A DNA stretch of 64,000 nucleotides from assembly GCA_041844735.1 (NCBI GenBank), contig JBGZBP010000008.1, positions 1-64,000 on the forward strand, written 5' to 3'. The number at the start of each line of letters is the position of its first letter. Within the stretch, counting starts at the first letter, position 1. Both the position numbers and the translations under genes were made by a program. Of the stretch, positions 54,476 to 63,910 are shown piece after piece. The notes beneath the pieces were generated by a model. The model worked only from the letters and a program-made list of their open reading frames with translations. It was not told the DNA's origin and searched no databases. This DNA comes from CAJPNN01 sp041844735 (GTDB lineage Bacteria > Bacillota > Clostridia > Peptostreptococcales > Anaerovoracaceae).

Positions 54476-55757
54476 TTAAAGATTCAGTTCGCCTGAATGC
54501 CATAAACAGTACTGCAGATATGAACATCAAAATCGGATAATACAGGTTAGGTATGATATCAAACGGTGTCAATTTGACCAATGTCGCTGCGGAAAGCAGC
54601 TGTGCACCGTATGGGATGAGCCCCTGACCGACAGAAGCGAAAATATCCAATATGGAAGCAACTCTTTTTGAATCCAATTTAAATTCGTCTCCTATTTCTT
54701 TTGCGATAGGACCTGCCATAACTATGGCAACTGTATTATTTGCCGTGCATATATCAACTAATAGAGTCAATATGGCAATTCCGAATTCAGCACCCTTTTT
54801 TCCTTTGATACGTTTTCTGATAAAGTTGATAATGAGTTCAATACCTCCATTTTCTTTGACAAGAGATACGATACAAGCTACTATTAGCGATATAAGGGCA
54901 ATTTCAAAAAGACCGTTCATACCTTCGCCGATATGTGAAAAACTTTCTATGAGTGTAAACTTGCCATAAGTAACTCCTACTATAGTGGAAAGAACTATTC
55001 CAAGTACCAGCACCAAGAATACGTTAAGCCCTAGAAGGGCAGTAATTAAAACAAATAAATATGGAATAATCTGCGGAAGATGATACGTCAAATCTCCGTC
55101 GACACCATCTGTGGATATTCCCTTGGTACGAAAATAAAATAAAAAAACAGTTATTATTGCGGCAGGTAAGACAATAAGGAAATTCTGTCTGAATTTATCT
55201 TTCATTTCACAACCTTGTGTTCTTACAGCTGCAATAGTAGTATCTGAAATCATGGATAGGTTATCTCCGAACATTGCTCCCGAAACTACAGCTCCTATGC
55301 ATATAGCGATGGAAAACTCGGTTTTCTCGGCAACTCCCATGGCAATAGGTGCAAGAGCGGCAATAGTGCCCATTGAAGTTCCCATTGAAATAGATATAAA
55401 GCATCCTATTATGAACAGACCGACAACCATCATATTAGCAGGAATGATTGACAGTCCGAAGTTTACTGTGCTCGCAGCTCCGCCGGCAGCAGATACGACA
55501 CCCGAGAAAGCTCCTGCTAAAAGGAATATCAGGACCATAGTTATGATGTTAACATCTCCTGCACCTTTAGATATGATTGCCAATTTTTCATTGAATGAAA
55601 GCTTTCTGTTCTGAAGCAAGCCGACAAGTAAAGCTGATAAAAAAGCGACAATTGCAGGCATACTGTAAAAATTGTTGCTGATAATACCAACTCCTGCAAA
55701 TAATGCAAGAAAAACAAAAATCGGCAACAAAGATGAAATTCGATATTTTTTCTCCAT
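54465..55757 (-). CDS. NhaC-family sodium:proton antiporter-like protein
   Basis: A 430-residue membrane protein with about eleven hydrophobic segments. It has motifs of the NhaC/ion transporter superfamily (GTSMGTIAALAPIA, GAMFGDNLSMISDTT, CTANNTVAIVMAGPIAKEI). It could exchange sodium for protons or be a related amino-acid antiporter; the sequence alone cannot decide. The start is at 55757 because GAGGAG lies nine bases before it; the longer frame is unlikely. This is the only confident minus-strand gene in the window. Confidence 0.88.
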   Translation of the reverse strand: MEKKYRISSLLPIFVFLALFAGVGIISNNFYSMPAIVAFLSALLVGLLQNRKLSFNEKLAIISKGAGDVNIITMVLIFLLAGAFSGVVSAAGGAASTVNFGLSIIPANMMVVGLFIIGCFISISMGTSMGTIAALAPIAMGVAEKTEFSIAICIGAVVSGAMFGDNLSMISDTTIAAVRTQGCEMKDKFRQNFLIVLPAAIITVFLFYFRTKGISTDGVDGDLTYHLPQIIPYLFVLITALLGLNVFLVLVLGIVLSTIVGVTYGKFTLIESFSHIGEGMNGLFEIALISLIVACIVSLVKENGGIELIINFIRKRIKGKKGAEFGIAILTLLVDICTANNTVAIVMAGPIAKEIGDEFKLDSKRVASILDIFASVGQGLIPYGAQLLSAATLVKLTPFDIIPNLYYPILMFISAVLFMAFRRTESLNKK

Positions 55758-55795
55758 AATCTTCAACTCCTCATAAAATATATGTAACAAACAGT

Positions 55796-55825
55796 ATTAT
55801 ATTTCAACGAACAGATTTAAATCAA
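55796..55825 (-). promoter_or_regulatory. Promoter of nhaC-like gene
   Basis: Read on the minus strand, TTGATT (55825-55820), 18 bases, perfect TATAAT (55801-55796). It lies about 40 bases before the start codon. Confidence 0.65.
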
Positions 55826-55863
55826 GTAAAAAATGTAGAAACTCCTGTTTTTATGTGTTCTTG

Positions 55864-55892
55864 TTTACTAAAGATTGATTTTAGAGTATACT
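55864..55892 (+). promoter_or_regulatory. Promoter of the orphan gene / LTA-synthase-like unit
   Basis: TTTACT (55864-55869), 17 bases, TATACT (55887-55892). It diverges from the nhaC promoter within a short intergenic region. Confidence 0.6.
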
Positions 55893-55931
55893 TATTATGT
55901 GGTAATATATAAAAATTCAGTGAGGTGTTCT

Positions 55932-56390
55932 ATGTCACAATTTAGCGATAAAGAAAGAAAAGAGCTTAAAAAACTGATAGAAAAATTTTATCAGGATGTA
56001 TTGGATCCATACAAGGAGTTTGAGAGAACCGTTATGAGAGAGTCAAGATTGAGTACCATGTTTAAACGAGTGGACTATGCAGGCAGACTCAAAGAACTTG
56101 ATAAAATCAAAAAAATAAATAACAGTATAAAACCGGACAAAATAACGATTTCCGACGAGGATAAGGACGGAAGGTCACTCAGCACTACTTTGGCGGCAGC
56201 ACAGAAAGTATTGAATGAAGTCATAGACAGACAGGCAGATTTCAATGAGTTGCTGTATAAAAAAAGCAAGGGTGAAAAAGCCGGATTCCTTGAGTCAAAA
56301 AAAGCACATAAAGCCATAAAAGAAGCCATTTTACAATCAAGAGAACCTCTAAAGACACTTGATGTTGATTTTTCTCTGATGTTTTATTAA
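55932..56390 (+). CDS. Unrecognised 152-residue helical protein
   Basis: Not recognised. The soluble, highly charged protein looks almost entirely helical, with lysine/glutamate-rich segments and no membrane segment or signal peptide. It has an invariant-looking opening (SDKERKELKKLIEKFYQDVLDPYKEFE). ATG 55932 is chosen because GTGAGGTG lies just upstream and the frame before it crosses the promoter. It ends ten bases before the LTA-synthase-like gene and probably shares its transcript, so a link to envelope polymer synthesis is possible but unproven. Confidence 0.75.
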   Translation: MSQFSDKERKELKKLIEKFYQDVLDPYKEFERTVMRESRLSTMFKRVDYAGRLKELDKIKKINNSIKPDKITISDEDKDGRSLSTTLAAAQKVLNEVIDRQADFNELLYKKSKGEKAGFLESKKAHKAIKEAILQSREPLKTLDVDFSLMFY

Positions 56391-56400
56391 GGAGATGGCA

Positions 56401-58383
56401 ATGAAAGAAACCGGAAGTGTTCTACATATTTTAGGTCTGGATAGATTCAAAATAACGGATTTGATTTTCATACCGTTTTTTGTGGCAATGTATTACAAAA
56501 TGGAATTTTTTTATCAAAGCATGAAGATAATAAGAAATGTGGAGATTATAATTCCATTATCCTGTGTAATAATGGCATTGATATTAATAGGAATAAAAAA
56601 CAGGTTTGTAGCTTGGGTATATTATTTGGCATTATCGGCACTTATGTTTGCCGACGTGGCGTACAATAATTATTATTTCAGATATTTATCAGTAGGGATG
56701 CTTAGGGCGGTGAAGTTTTTATTCAGTGTCAGAACGAGCGTTGATTCTGCCGTAAAGTCGGAATTTTATTGGATGTTTGCCGATGCGGGAATTCTTTTGA
56801 TTTTGGTGATAGCGGATTTTGTAATAAGGCGAATTACAGCTCGCAGAAAGAAGCTCGAAAACGATTCTATAATCAGCTGTGATAATAGTGATTATCACGA
56901 AACGACTGTCCTGAAAAAAATAGCTGTTTTCTTCACATCAAGATTTTCGATCTTGTTAGCCATGGTTTTGATTTTTGTTATAGTGATAAACCCGATGGGC
57001 AATACAACGCTTAAATCAGTAGCAAATCAGGAATTCATGTCTTATCATACAAAAGATGTTTTAGAAGCAACAGGAATATACAAGGATATAGAGTGGAAAA
57101 ATGAACTGAATGGCAGCATAATGAAGTACGAAGAGGAAAAAAATGTACCGTTGTTCGGTGTGGCAAAAGGAAGAAACCTTATCGTTATACAGATAGAATC
57201 ATTCATGAACTTTCTTATTAATCAAAAATATAATGGACAGGAGTTGACCCCCAACATAAACAGATTGCTTAAGGATGATACAATTTATTTTGATAATTAC
57301 TATCAGGAAGTGTCTGCAGGTAATACCAGTGATTCGGAATTTGCCACCAATAATTCTATATATGGAACAATAAACAGTTTCACATATGAGATTTATCAAG
57401 ACAATCACTATAAAGGGCTGCCGTGGATATTGAGGGAACATGGATATGAAACCGCCGTGTTTCACGCATACAAAAAGGATTTTTGGAATAGAGATAAGGC
57501 ATATCCGAACCTGGGATTTCAGAGATATGACAGTCGAGGGGACTTTAAAAAGGGTGAGAAAATAGGAATGGGATTGTCCGATGAGGACATGTTTGATCAG
57601 GTGATTGAAAAAATGAAACATCAGAGAGAACCTTTCTATGATTTTATAATTACGCTCACAAACCATTATCCGTACTATATGCCTTATGATAAATATAATA
57701 TAGAGTTGAAAAAGGTTGATAAAAACACCACATTCGGACATTATCTGAACAGTGCTCATTATACGGATTATTGTATCGGTAAATTTATAAAAAAATTAAA
57801 AAAGGAAAAGCTTTATAAAAACAGTATTATTGCAATGTATGGAGATCACACAGGGTTGACGAAGGCGGATTTGCTTATTAAAAAGTCAATGGACAGGTAT
57901 CTGCAGCACGAGTATGACTATGATGTAATGCTTAATATCCCGTTGATGATACACATTCCGGATAAGAAAAGAAATTTAGAACAGAAGATTAATACAACAG
58001 GCGGGAATTTGGATTTTATGCCTACGATTGCGGCATTGATGGGGATAGATAAGCTGGACACATTTTATTTAGGGCATAATCTTTTATATGTTAAAGATAA
58101 CCTGGTTGCAAATCAGTATTACATGCCTAAAGGCTCATTCATAAAAGGAGACATAATTTATGTTATGTCAAGAGATGGGGTTTTTGAGCATGGCAGAGCA
58201 TTTGATAAAAATACACGTGAAAAGATACCTTTGGAACAATGTAGAGACTATTATAAAAAATCAACAGCCATAATCAATGCGTCGGAGGAGATTTTGGAGA
58301 AAGATAAACTTCGGGGTAAATATGAGCATTATTTGTATTCGGCATTTGATTCTCCAGGTTCGGATACTGTTAAAAAACATTGA
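56401..58383 (+). CDS. LTA-synthase-like membrane sulfatase
   Basis: The 660-residue protein has about five N-terminal membrane helices (to about residue 205) and a large outward sulfatase-fold domain. It carries QIESFMNFL, the nucleophile threonine Thr309 in AGNTSDSEF, AMYGDHTG and a late histidine-containing segment, the LtaS-type glycerol-phosphate transferase pattern. It would move glycerol phosphate from phosphatidylglycerol onto a surface polymer. ATG 56401 is preferred over 56395, which overlaps the AAGGAG site. Confidence 0.88.
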   Translation: MKETGSVLHILGLDRFKITDLIFIPFFVAMYYKMEFFYQSMKIIRNVEIIIPLSCVIMALILIGIKNRFVAWVYYLALSALMFADVAYNNYYFRYLSVGMLRAVKFLFSVRTSVDSAVKSEFYWMFADAGILLILVIADFVIRRITARRKKLENDSIISCDNSDYHETTVLKKIAVFFTSRFSILLAMVLIFVIVINPMGNTTLKSVANQEFMSYHTKDVLEATGIYKDIEWKNELNGSIMKYEEEKNVPLFGVAKGRNLIVIQIESFMNFLINQKYNGQELTPNINRLLKDDTIYFDNYYQEVSAGNTSDSEFATNNSIYGTINSFTYEIYQDNHYKGLPWILREHGYETAVFHAYKKDFWNRDKAYPNLGFQRYDSRGDFKKGEKIGMGLSDEDMFDQVIEKMKHQREPFYDFIITLTNHYPYYMPYDKYNIELKKVDKNTTFGHYLNSAHYTDYCIGKFIKKLKKEKLYKNSIIAMYGDHTGLTKADLLIKKSMDRYLQHEYDYDVMLNIPLMIHIPDKKRNLEQKINTTGGNLDFMPTIAALMGIDKLDTFYLGHNLLYVKDNLVANQYYMPKGSFIKGDIIYVMSRDGVFEHGRAFDKNTREKIPLEQCRDYYKKSTAIINASEEILEKDKLRGKYEHYLYSAFDSPGSDTVKKH

Positions 58384-58420
58384 ATCTTTATGGGGAAAAT
58401 TTAATCAAGGGGAGACGATT

Positions 58421-59563
58421 ATGGAAAAATTTTTTATACCTGTGCTACTGTTGCTTGCAGCTATAATAATATTGCTGATATTCATGCTTGTCGGCAACAG
58501 AAATAGAAAAGACGATTTTAAAAGAGAAGTGTCAGATGAGATTAATGCGAAAATTGAATTGATGACAAGCACAATTTCTCAAGCCAACATGCAGATAAAC
58601 AGTTTGCAGGATGTTAGAATAAAAGAATTATCCGAAAGTGTATATCGAAGCAACGAGATGATGAGGAAAATCGTTTCAGAAAACTTGGAGCACGTGAGGA
58701 GTACGGTCGATGAAAAGCTGGATAAAACTTTAAACACAAGATTGTCTGAGTCCTTTGATTCGGTAAATCGCAGACTGGCAGAGGTTCATAAAGGGCTTGG
58801 GCAGATGCAAAGCCTAGCTGAAGGAGTGGGTGATCTAAAGAAAGTTCTATCGAATGTAAAGACAAGAGGAATTGTCGGTGAACTGCAGCTTGGAGCGTTA
58901 CTTGGGGATGTTTTGGCTCCGGGACAGTATTTGGAAAATACTCCTACCGTACCTAACAGTTCGGATAGAGTAGAGTTTGCCATCAAATTTCCGGGATTGG
59001 ATGAAAATCATGTTTTACTCCCTGTCGATTCAAAATTTCCACAGGATATTTATGAAAGATTATTATCCGCACAGAAAGATGCGGATAAGGATGCGGTTTT
59101 GTCGGCTGAAAAAGAAATGGTAAAGACAATAAAAGTTTTTGCAAAGACTATAAGGGACAAATATGTCAAGCCGCCTTTCACGACTGATTTTGCAATCATG
59201 TTTTTGCCGTTTGAGGGGCTTTATGCAGAAGTGATCAGACTTGGTATGGTACAAACGTTGCAAAATGAGTATAAAATTTGTATTGCAGGACCTACAACTA
59301 TGGCGGTTCTGCTTAACAGCCTGAATATGGGATTTAAGAGTGTCGCTATACAGAAAAGGTCGGGAGAAGTTTGGCAAATATTAGCTAATGTCAAGACTGA
59401 ATTTGAGAATTTTGCCAATGTACTTGAAAAAACTCAGCAAAGATTAAATCAAGCAAACAGTGAGCTTGATGCATTGGTAGGGGTGAGAACAAGGAAGATT
59501 CAAAAGACTTTGAGCAAGATAGAAATGATAGAAGATAACGGGCAAATAAAGGACGAAGAATAA
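58421..59563 (+). CDS. rmuC: RmuC-family protein
   Basis: The 380-residue protein has one N-terminal membrane helix (about residues 5-25), a coiled-coil stretch (about 40-150) and the RmuC nuclease-like domain with RGIVGELQLG, LPVDSKFPQDIYERLL and TDFAIMFLPFEGLYAEV. RmuC limits recombination between inverted repeats and is predicted to be a nuclease. Start ATG 58421 after AAGGGGAG; the upstream frame overlaps the sulfatase gene. Confidence 0.94.
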   Translation: MEKFFIPVLLLLAAIIILLIFMLVGNRNRKDDFKREVSDEINAKIELMTSTISQANMQINSLQDVRIKELSESVYRSNEMMRKIVSENLEHVRSTVDEKLDKTLNTRLSESFDSVNRRLAEVHKGLGQMQSLAEGVGDLKKVLSNVKTRGIVGELQLGALLGDVLAPGQYLENTPTVPNSSDRVEFAIKFPGLDENHVLLPVDSKFPQDIYERLLSAQKDADKDAVLSAEKEMVKTIKVFAKTIRDKYVKPPFTTDFAIMFLPFEGLYAEVIRLGMVQTLQNEYKICIAGPTTMAVLLNSLNMGFKSVAIQKRSGEVWQILANVKTEFENFANVLEKTQQRLNQANSELDALVGVRTRKIQKTLSKIEMIEDNGQIKDEE

Positions 59564-59586
59564 TATAAAAATGATGGGGAAAATAT

Positions 59587-60282
59587 ATGAGAATGTACGC
59601 TATTGCTGATTTACACCTGTCTTTTTCGTCTCCTGATAAGGCAATGGATATATTTGGGGGACAATGGATAGAACATTGGAAAAAAGTGATGAAAAACTGG
59701 GACAGGATTGTGGAGCCGGACGATTTGGTCATAATACCGGGAGACATATCTTGGGCATTAAAGTTTGAAGATGCACTTGAAGATATAAAATGGATACATG
59801 AAAGACCGGGTAAAAAAATACTGGTAAAAGGAAACCATGACTTGTGGTGGACATCAATCAGCAAACTTAATGCCCTATATTCAGATGTTTTTTTCTTACA
59901 AAATAATTTTGCAGGATGTGGTAACGGATGGGCTGTCTGTGGCACCAGGGGCTGGGTTTGTCCCGGAGACAGGGAGTTTTCGGAGCACGATGAAAAGATT
60001 TATAAGAGAGAAATTTTGAGATTGGAATCCTCTTTATTACAAGCTAAAGAAAATGGATACGAAAAAATAATAGGTGTGCTTCATTACCCGCCGACGAACG
60101 AAAAGCATGAAGAGTCAGGGTTTACCGAGCTTTTTTCAAAATATAATGTCGCTAATGTGGTATATGGGCATTTACATGGTCCGGATGTTTGTATCAAAGG
60201 ACTTCAGGGTGTTCACAACGGTGTTAACTATATCTTAACATCGCTTGATCATGTTAGGGCAATTCCGAAACTGATAGTTTAG
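59587..60282 (+). CDS. Calcineurin-like metallophosphoesterase
   Basis: The 231-residue protein has the metallophosphoesterase signature in order: DLHLS (about residues 8-12), GDISW (about 56-60), GNHDLWW (about 80-86), a histidine in LHYPPT and GHLHG near residue 198. The substrate is unknown. GATGGGGA precedes the ATG, 24 bases after rmuC. Confidence 0.9.
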   Translation: MRMYAIADLHLSFSSPDKAMDIFGGQWIEHWKKVMKNWDRIVEPDDLVIIPGDISWALKFEDALEDIKWIHERPGKKILVKGNHDLWWTSISKLNALYSDVFFLQNNFAGCGNGWAVCGTRGWVCPGDREFSEHDEKIYKREILRLESSLLQAKENGYEKIIGVLHYPPTNEKHEESGFTELFSKYNVANVVYGHLHGPDVCIKGLQGVHNGVNYILTSLDHVRAIPKLIV

Positions 60283-60300
60283 AAAATTAGAGGGAAAGTT

Positions 60301-61509
60301 ATGAAGAGAGTTATTCTTATAGTTATGGACAGCCTCGGTGTTGGAGCAATGCCTGATGCCGAGCAGTATAAAGATGAGGGAAGCCATACTTTAGGTCACA
60401 TAATGCATGCATATCCGGAACTTTATGTTCCAAACTTAGCAGGCATGGGGATTTTCAAAATTGACGGCATGGAAAACTACTCGGAGCATTTAAAAAATAG
60501 AGACAAACACCTCAAACAAAATATAATAGGCAGTTATGGAAGATTGAAAGAAAAGTCAAAGGGCAAGGATACCATAACAGGGCATTGGGAAATTGCAGGC
60601 ATTATAACGGATAATCCGTTCAATACATTTGAGAGATTTCCCGATAAATTTATAGATGAATTTGAAAAGCGAACAGGTAGAAAAACAATAGGTAATTATC
60701 CTGCATCCGGAACAGAAATCATTGATAAGCTGGGTGAAGAACACGAGAGGACAGGAGCTGTCATAGTTTACACATCGGCTGACAGCGTATTTCAAATAGC
60801 GGCAAACACTGCAGTGGTTCCGCTGAAAGAGCTTTATAATATTTGTGAAGTTGCAAGGGAACTACTCATAGGAGATTTACAGGTAGGCAGGGTCATTGCA
60901 AGACCATACATTAAAGATGAATACGGCAAAAGGAAGAGAACTGCAGATAGAAAAGACTATGCAATAAGTCCGCCGGGTGATACAATGCTGTCAAACATAA
61001 AAAAATCCGGTCAAAGAGTTGTGGCAGTAGGAAAAATAGGAGATATATATAACGGCAAAGGAGTATCGGACTCATATCATACGGATGATAATACAGCAGG
61101 TGTTGACAAAACTGTAGAAATGATGAAGTTGGATTTTTCAGGGCTGATTTTCACAAACTTGGTTGATTTTGATTCAAAGTTCGGGCATAGGCGAGATGCT
61201 TGTGGTTATGGAAAAGCCTTGGAGGAATTTGACGAAAGATTAAGCGGCATAACGGGAGCAATGAGAGAAGATGATATTTTGATTCTTTGTGCAGATCATG
61301 GGAACGACCCCCTGGCAGAGGGATGGGATCATACAAGGGAAACGGTACCTGTTCTTGTATCGGGGAAATGTGTTAAAACGGATATAAACCTGGGCACGAG
61401 AGAAAGCTTTGCAGATATCGGTGCGACCGTGTGCGAATATCTCGGTGTTGAAAACAGCCTTGCCGGAGAAAGTTTCCTCCACAAGATAATTATTGAAGAA
61501 GAAAAGTAA
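60301..61509 (+). CDS. deoB: Phosphopentomutase
   Basis: Interconverts ribose or deoxyribose 1- and 5-phosphates in nucleoside salvage. The 402-residue protein has the metal-binding aspartate in MDSLGVGAMPDA (about residues 9-20), TGHWEI, DFDSKFGHRRD and ADHGNDPLAEGWDHTRE. GAGGGAAAG site. No deoC or nucleoside phosphorylase gene is adjacent. Confidence 0.96.
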   Translation: MKRVILIVMDSLGVGAMPDAEQYKDEGSHTLGHIMHAYPELYVPNLAGMGIFKIDGMENYSEHLKNRDKHLKQNIIGSYGRLKEKSKGKDTITGHWEIAGIITDNPFNTFERFPDKFIDEFEKRTGRKTIGNYPASGTEIIDKLGEEHERTGAVIVYTSADSVFQIAANTAVVPLKELYNICEVARELLIGDLQVGRVIARPYIKDEYGKRKRTADRKDYAISPPGDTMLSNIKKSGQRVVAVGKIGDIYNGKGVSDSYHTDDNTAGVDKTVEMMKLDFSGLIFTNLVDFDSKFGHRRDACGYGKALEEFDERLSGITGAMREDDILILCADHGNDPLAEGWDHTRETVPVLVSGKCVKTDINLGTRESFADIGATVCEYLGVENSLAGESFLHKIIIEEEK

Positions 61510-61525
61510 ATATGGAGAAACAGGA

Positions 61526-62329
61526 ATGAATATAAATGAATTTTATGAAGGTTTGGATGAACTTTTCGGGAATACGAACCATGAGGAGATAGAGGAATAT
61601 TTAGTGAGGAGTCTGGCACAGGCAAAAGGTGCCGGAGATTTGAGCTTGGAGATTGCTGTCAGAAACGAGCTTGGAGGATTTTATAGAGCTTCGGGCAGAG
61701 TGGAAAGCGCTGTCGAAAATTACGATATGGTCTTAAAGACGTTTGAGAACATGGGTATGACGAATACGGAAAATTATGCCACCACTCTTATTAATGCAGG
61801 AGATGTTTACATCATCATAGGGGATTATGACAGAGCATTAAATATGTTTTTGTCCGCAAAAGAAATACTTATTGCTTTGGGCTTTGAAAAGGATTATAGA
61901 ATGGCTGCGTTATCAAACAATATAAGTGCTGTTTACAGAATGCTTAGCGACTTTAATAATGCTGAAAAGTCACTGATGACAGCGTTTGAGATTATATCAG
62001 GTATTCCTGAGGCAAAGAGTGAACTTGCGGTAACTTATGTGAATTTGGCACAGCTGCAGATAAAGCAAGGTAAAACGACAGAGGCTAAAGAAAATTTGGG
62101 GATGGCGGTAAATATCTTTGAAAATGATTTTCAAGGAAGAGATGTGCATTACTCACAAGCTATGGCAGCTTTCGGAGAGGCATATTACTATGAGGGCAAC
62201 TATAAGGATTCTATTGCCTGTTATGAGAAGGCGATGGAGTTGGTGAAAAGGGACTTTGGAGAAAATATCAATTATAATAAATTGAAGGATACCGTGGAGC
62301 ATATTAAAAAGTTGGAGGTGGCAAGATGA
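61526..62329 (+). CDS. TPR-repeat protein of the DUF4037/DUF4125 cluster
   Basis: The 267-residue soluble protein has several tetratricopeptide repeats, seen as A-x-x-x-x-x-G-D-x-x-x-A patterns (INAGDVYIIIGDYDRALNMF, AAFGEAYYYEGNYKDSIACYEKAM). ATG 61526 follows GGAGA; the longer frame starts inside deoB. The stop overlaps the DUF4037 start (ATGA), so the products are probably made together. I infer a scaffold for the neighbouring enzyme. Confidence 0.85.
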   Translation: MNINEFYEGLDELFGNTNHEEIEEYLVRSLAQAKGAGDLSLEIAVRNELGGFYRASGRVESAVENYDMVLKTFENMGMTNTENYATTLINAGDVYIIIGDYDRALNMFLSAKEILIALGFEKDYRMAALSNNISAVYRMLSDFNNAEKSLMTAFEIISGIPEAKSELAVTYVNLAQLQIKQGKTTEAKENLGMAVNIFENDFQGRDVHYSQAMAAFGEAYYYEGNYKDSIACYEKAMELVKRDFGENINYNKLKDTVEHIKKLEVAR

Positions 62330-63261
62330 AAGGGATGGAGCTTTCAAAAAAATATTTTGAGGAATATGGCTTGCCTATGCTTCAAAACGAGTTCCCGGAG
62401 GATATGAAGCAAGTAGCTGTGGGACTTGTGGGAGAGGGATCGGAATGTTTCGGGTATGATGACGAGATATCTAAGGACCACGACTTCGGGCCGGGGTTTT
62501 GTATATGGATTCCCATTGAAACATATAGTGCTGTAGGAGAAAAGATGCAGGAAGCATATGACAGGTTACCTGCTGTCTTTATGGGGCATGAAAGAATATC
62601 GACTTCCATGTCGGATAAGAGAGTCGGAGTGATACCGCTTGAAACTTTTTACTCAAGATACACTAACTGCGGTCCTTTTCCGACGGATAATGTTAATTGG
62701 ATGAACATACCCGAAAGTTATCTTGCGACCGTCACAAACGGAGAGATATTCATGGATAATTACGGGGTATTTACAAAGGCGAGGGAGCATATCCTAAAAT
62801 TTTATCCTGAAGATGTGTTAAGAAAAAAACTTGCAAACAGGGTAGCCGTGATGGCACAATCAGGACAATATAACTATGTAAGGTCTTCAAAAAGAGGAGA
62901 TTACGGATCGGCATATTTGGCATGTGCAGAGTTCGTGAAAGCAGCATTGTCATGCATATTTTTGCTTAACAGGCAATATGCTCCGTTTTATAAGTGGATA
63001 TTTAGAGCGGCAAGACAACTGCCTAAGATGAAAGAGACTGTTTCAAGTTTGGAAAGACTGATTAAAATAGCAGATGATGCAAATACCGTTCATATAAAGC
63101 AGGATATGATAGAGAATATATGCTCGGATGTTGCAGACGAGTTGAGAGCGACAGGATTTACGAAAGAGAAAGATAACTTTTTACAGCTTCATATAAAGGA
63201 GCTTATGGCAGGTATAGAGGATGTAAGAATCAGAAGTATGCATGTTATGGAGGACTGTTAA
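62326..63261 (+). CDS. DUF4037 protein, predicted nucleotidyltransferase
   Basis: The 311-residue protein has a nucleotidyltransferase-like opening: GEGSE with Gly38-Ser39, then DHDFG with Asp51 and Asp53 as the likely metal-binding pair, spaced as in pol-beta-type enzymes. The C-terminal half is helical. DUF4037 has no established function that I know of. Strong GGAGGTGG site inside the TPR gene; DUF4125 follows without a gap. Confidence 0.85.
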   Translation: MKGMELSKKYFEEYGLPMLQNEFPEDMKQVAVGLVGEGSECFGYDDEISKDHDFGPGFCIWIPIETYSAVGEKMQEAYDRLPAVFMGHERISTSMSDKRVGVIPLETFYSRYTNCGPFPTDNVNWMNIPESYLATVTNGEIFMDNYGVFTKAREHILKFYPEDVLRKKLANRVAVMAQSGQYNYVRSSKRGDYGSAYLACAEFVKAALSCIFLLNRQYAPFYKWIFRAARQLPKMKETVSSLERLIKIADDANTVHIKQDMIENICSDVADELRATGFTKEKDNFLQLHIKELMAGIEDVRIRSMHVMEDC

Positions 63262-63897
63262 ATGAATATAGATATATTGAGAAAGAATACTCCTAAAGAC
63301 AATATGATTAATGAAATAATCGATATTGAGTGGGAAATGTTTCAACATGTATCCGGACTTACAGGAAGAGCGCCGTGCCAGGATGATATGAAAACGTTTT
63401 ATATTATGAGATATTCACAGCATTCCGCATTTCAAGTTACAACACTTTTCAGCTATAAAAATGACCTTATGAATGCCAAGGAAAATTCGAGAAATCTCAT
63501 TGCGGAAAAATATGCGTATATGATGGAATACAGTGATCCCGAGCTCTATAAAAAAGATATTGAAGATAAAGTACCGGAAATATCCGCAATAAAGATGGAA
63601 CTTATTTATAAGATAATGTCAATGATGGATGCCGATAAAAAAATTGTTCAGGCAAGGTATCCTAATATAGACAAGTATTCACGACCTGAAACGGACGGAG
63701 AAGCGGGAACTTCAAGTAAAGCATACAATATAGGTGAGCTCAAAACATATTCGTTTAAAACGCTGAAAAAAATGGAAGAAGATATTCTGGAAGCACATTC
63801 AAGGGGAGAAAATATTGTTGAAACCATTTATACCAACACTATGGAGTTTTACGGATTTGCAGATCTTGACAGGGCGGAGCAGGTTTACTCAAAATAA
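63262..63897 (+). CDS. DUF4125 protein
   Basis: The 211-residue soluble protein is mostly helical, with the family-like opening NEIIDIEWEMFQHV and QDDMKTFYIMRYSQHSAF. Conserved aromatic and charged residues are clear but no catalytic motif is recognisable. It starts immediately after the DUF4037 stop and is followed by a MerR-type gene. Function unknown. Confidence 0.82.
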   Translation: MNIDILRKNTPKDNMINEIIDIEWEMFQHVSGLTGRAPCQDDMKTFYIMRYSQHSAFQVTTLFSYKNDLMNAKENSRNLIAEKYAYMMEYSDPELYKKDIEDKVPEISAIKMELIYKIMSMMDADKKIVQARYPNIDKYSRPETDGEAGTSSKAYNIGELKTYSFKTLKKMEEDILEAHSRGENIVETIYTNTMEFYGFADLDRAEQVYSK

Positions 63898-63910
63898 GGA
63901 GGGGTGAGTC

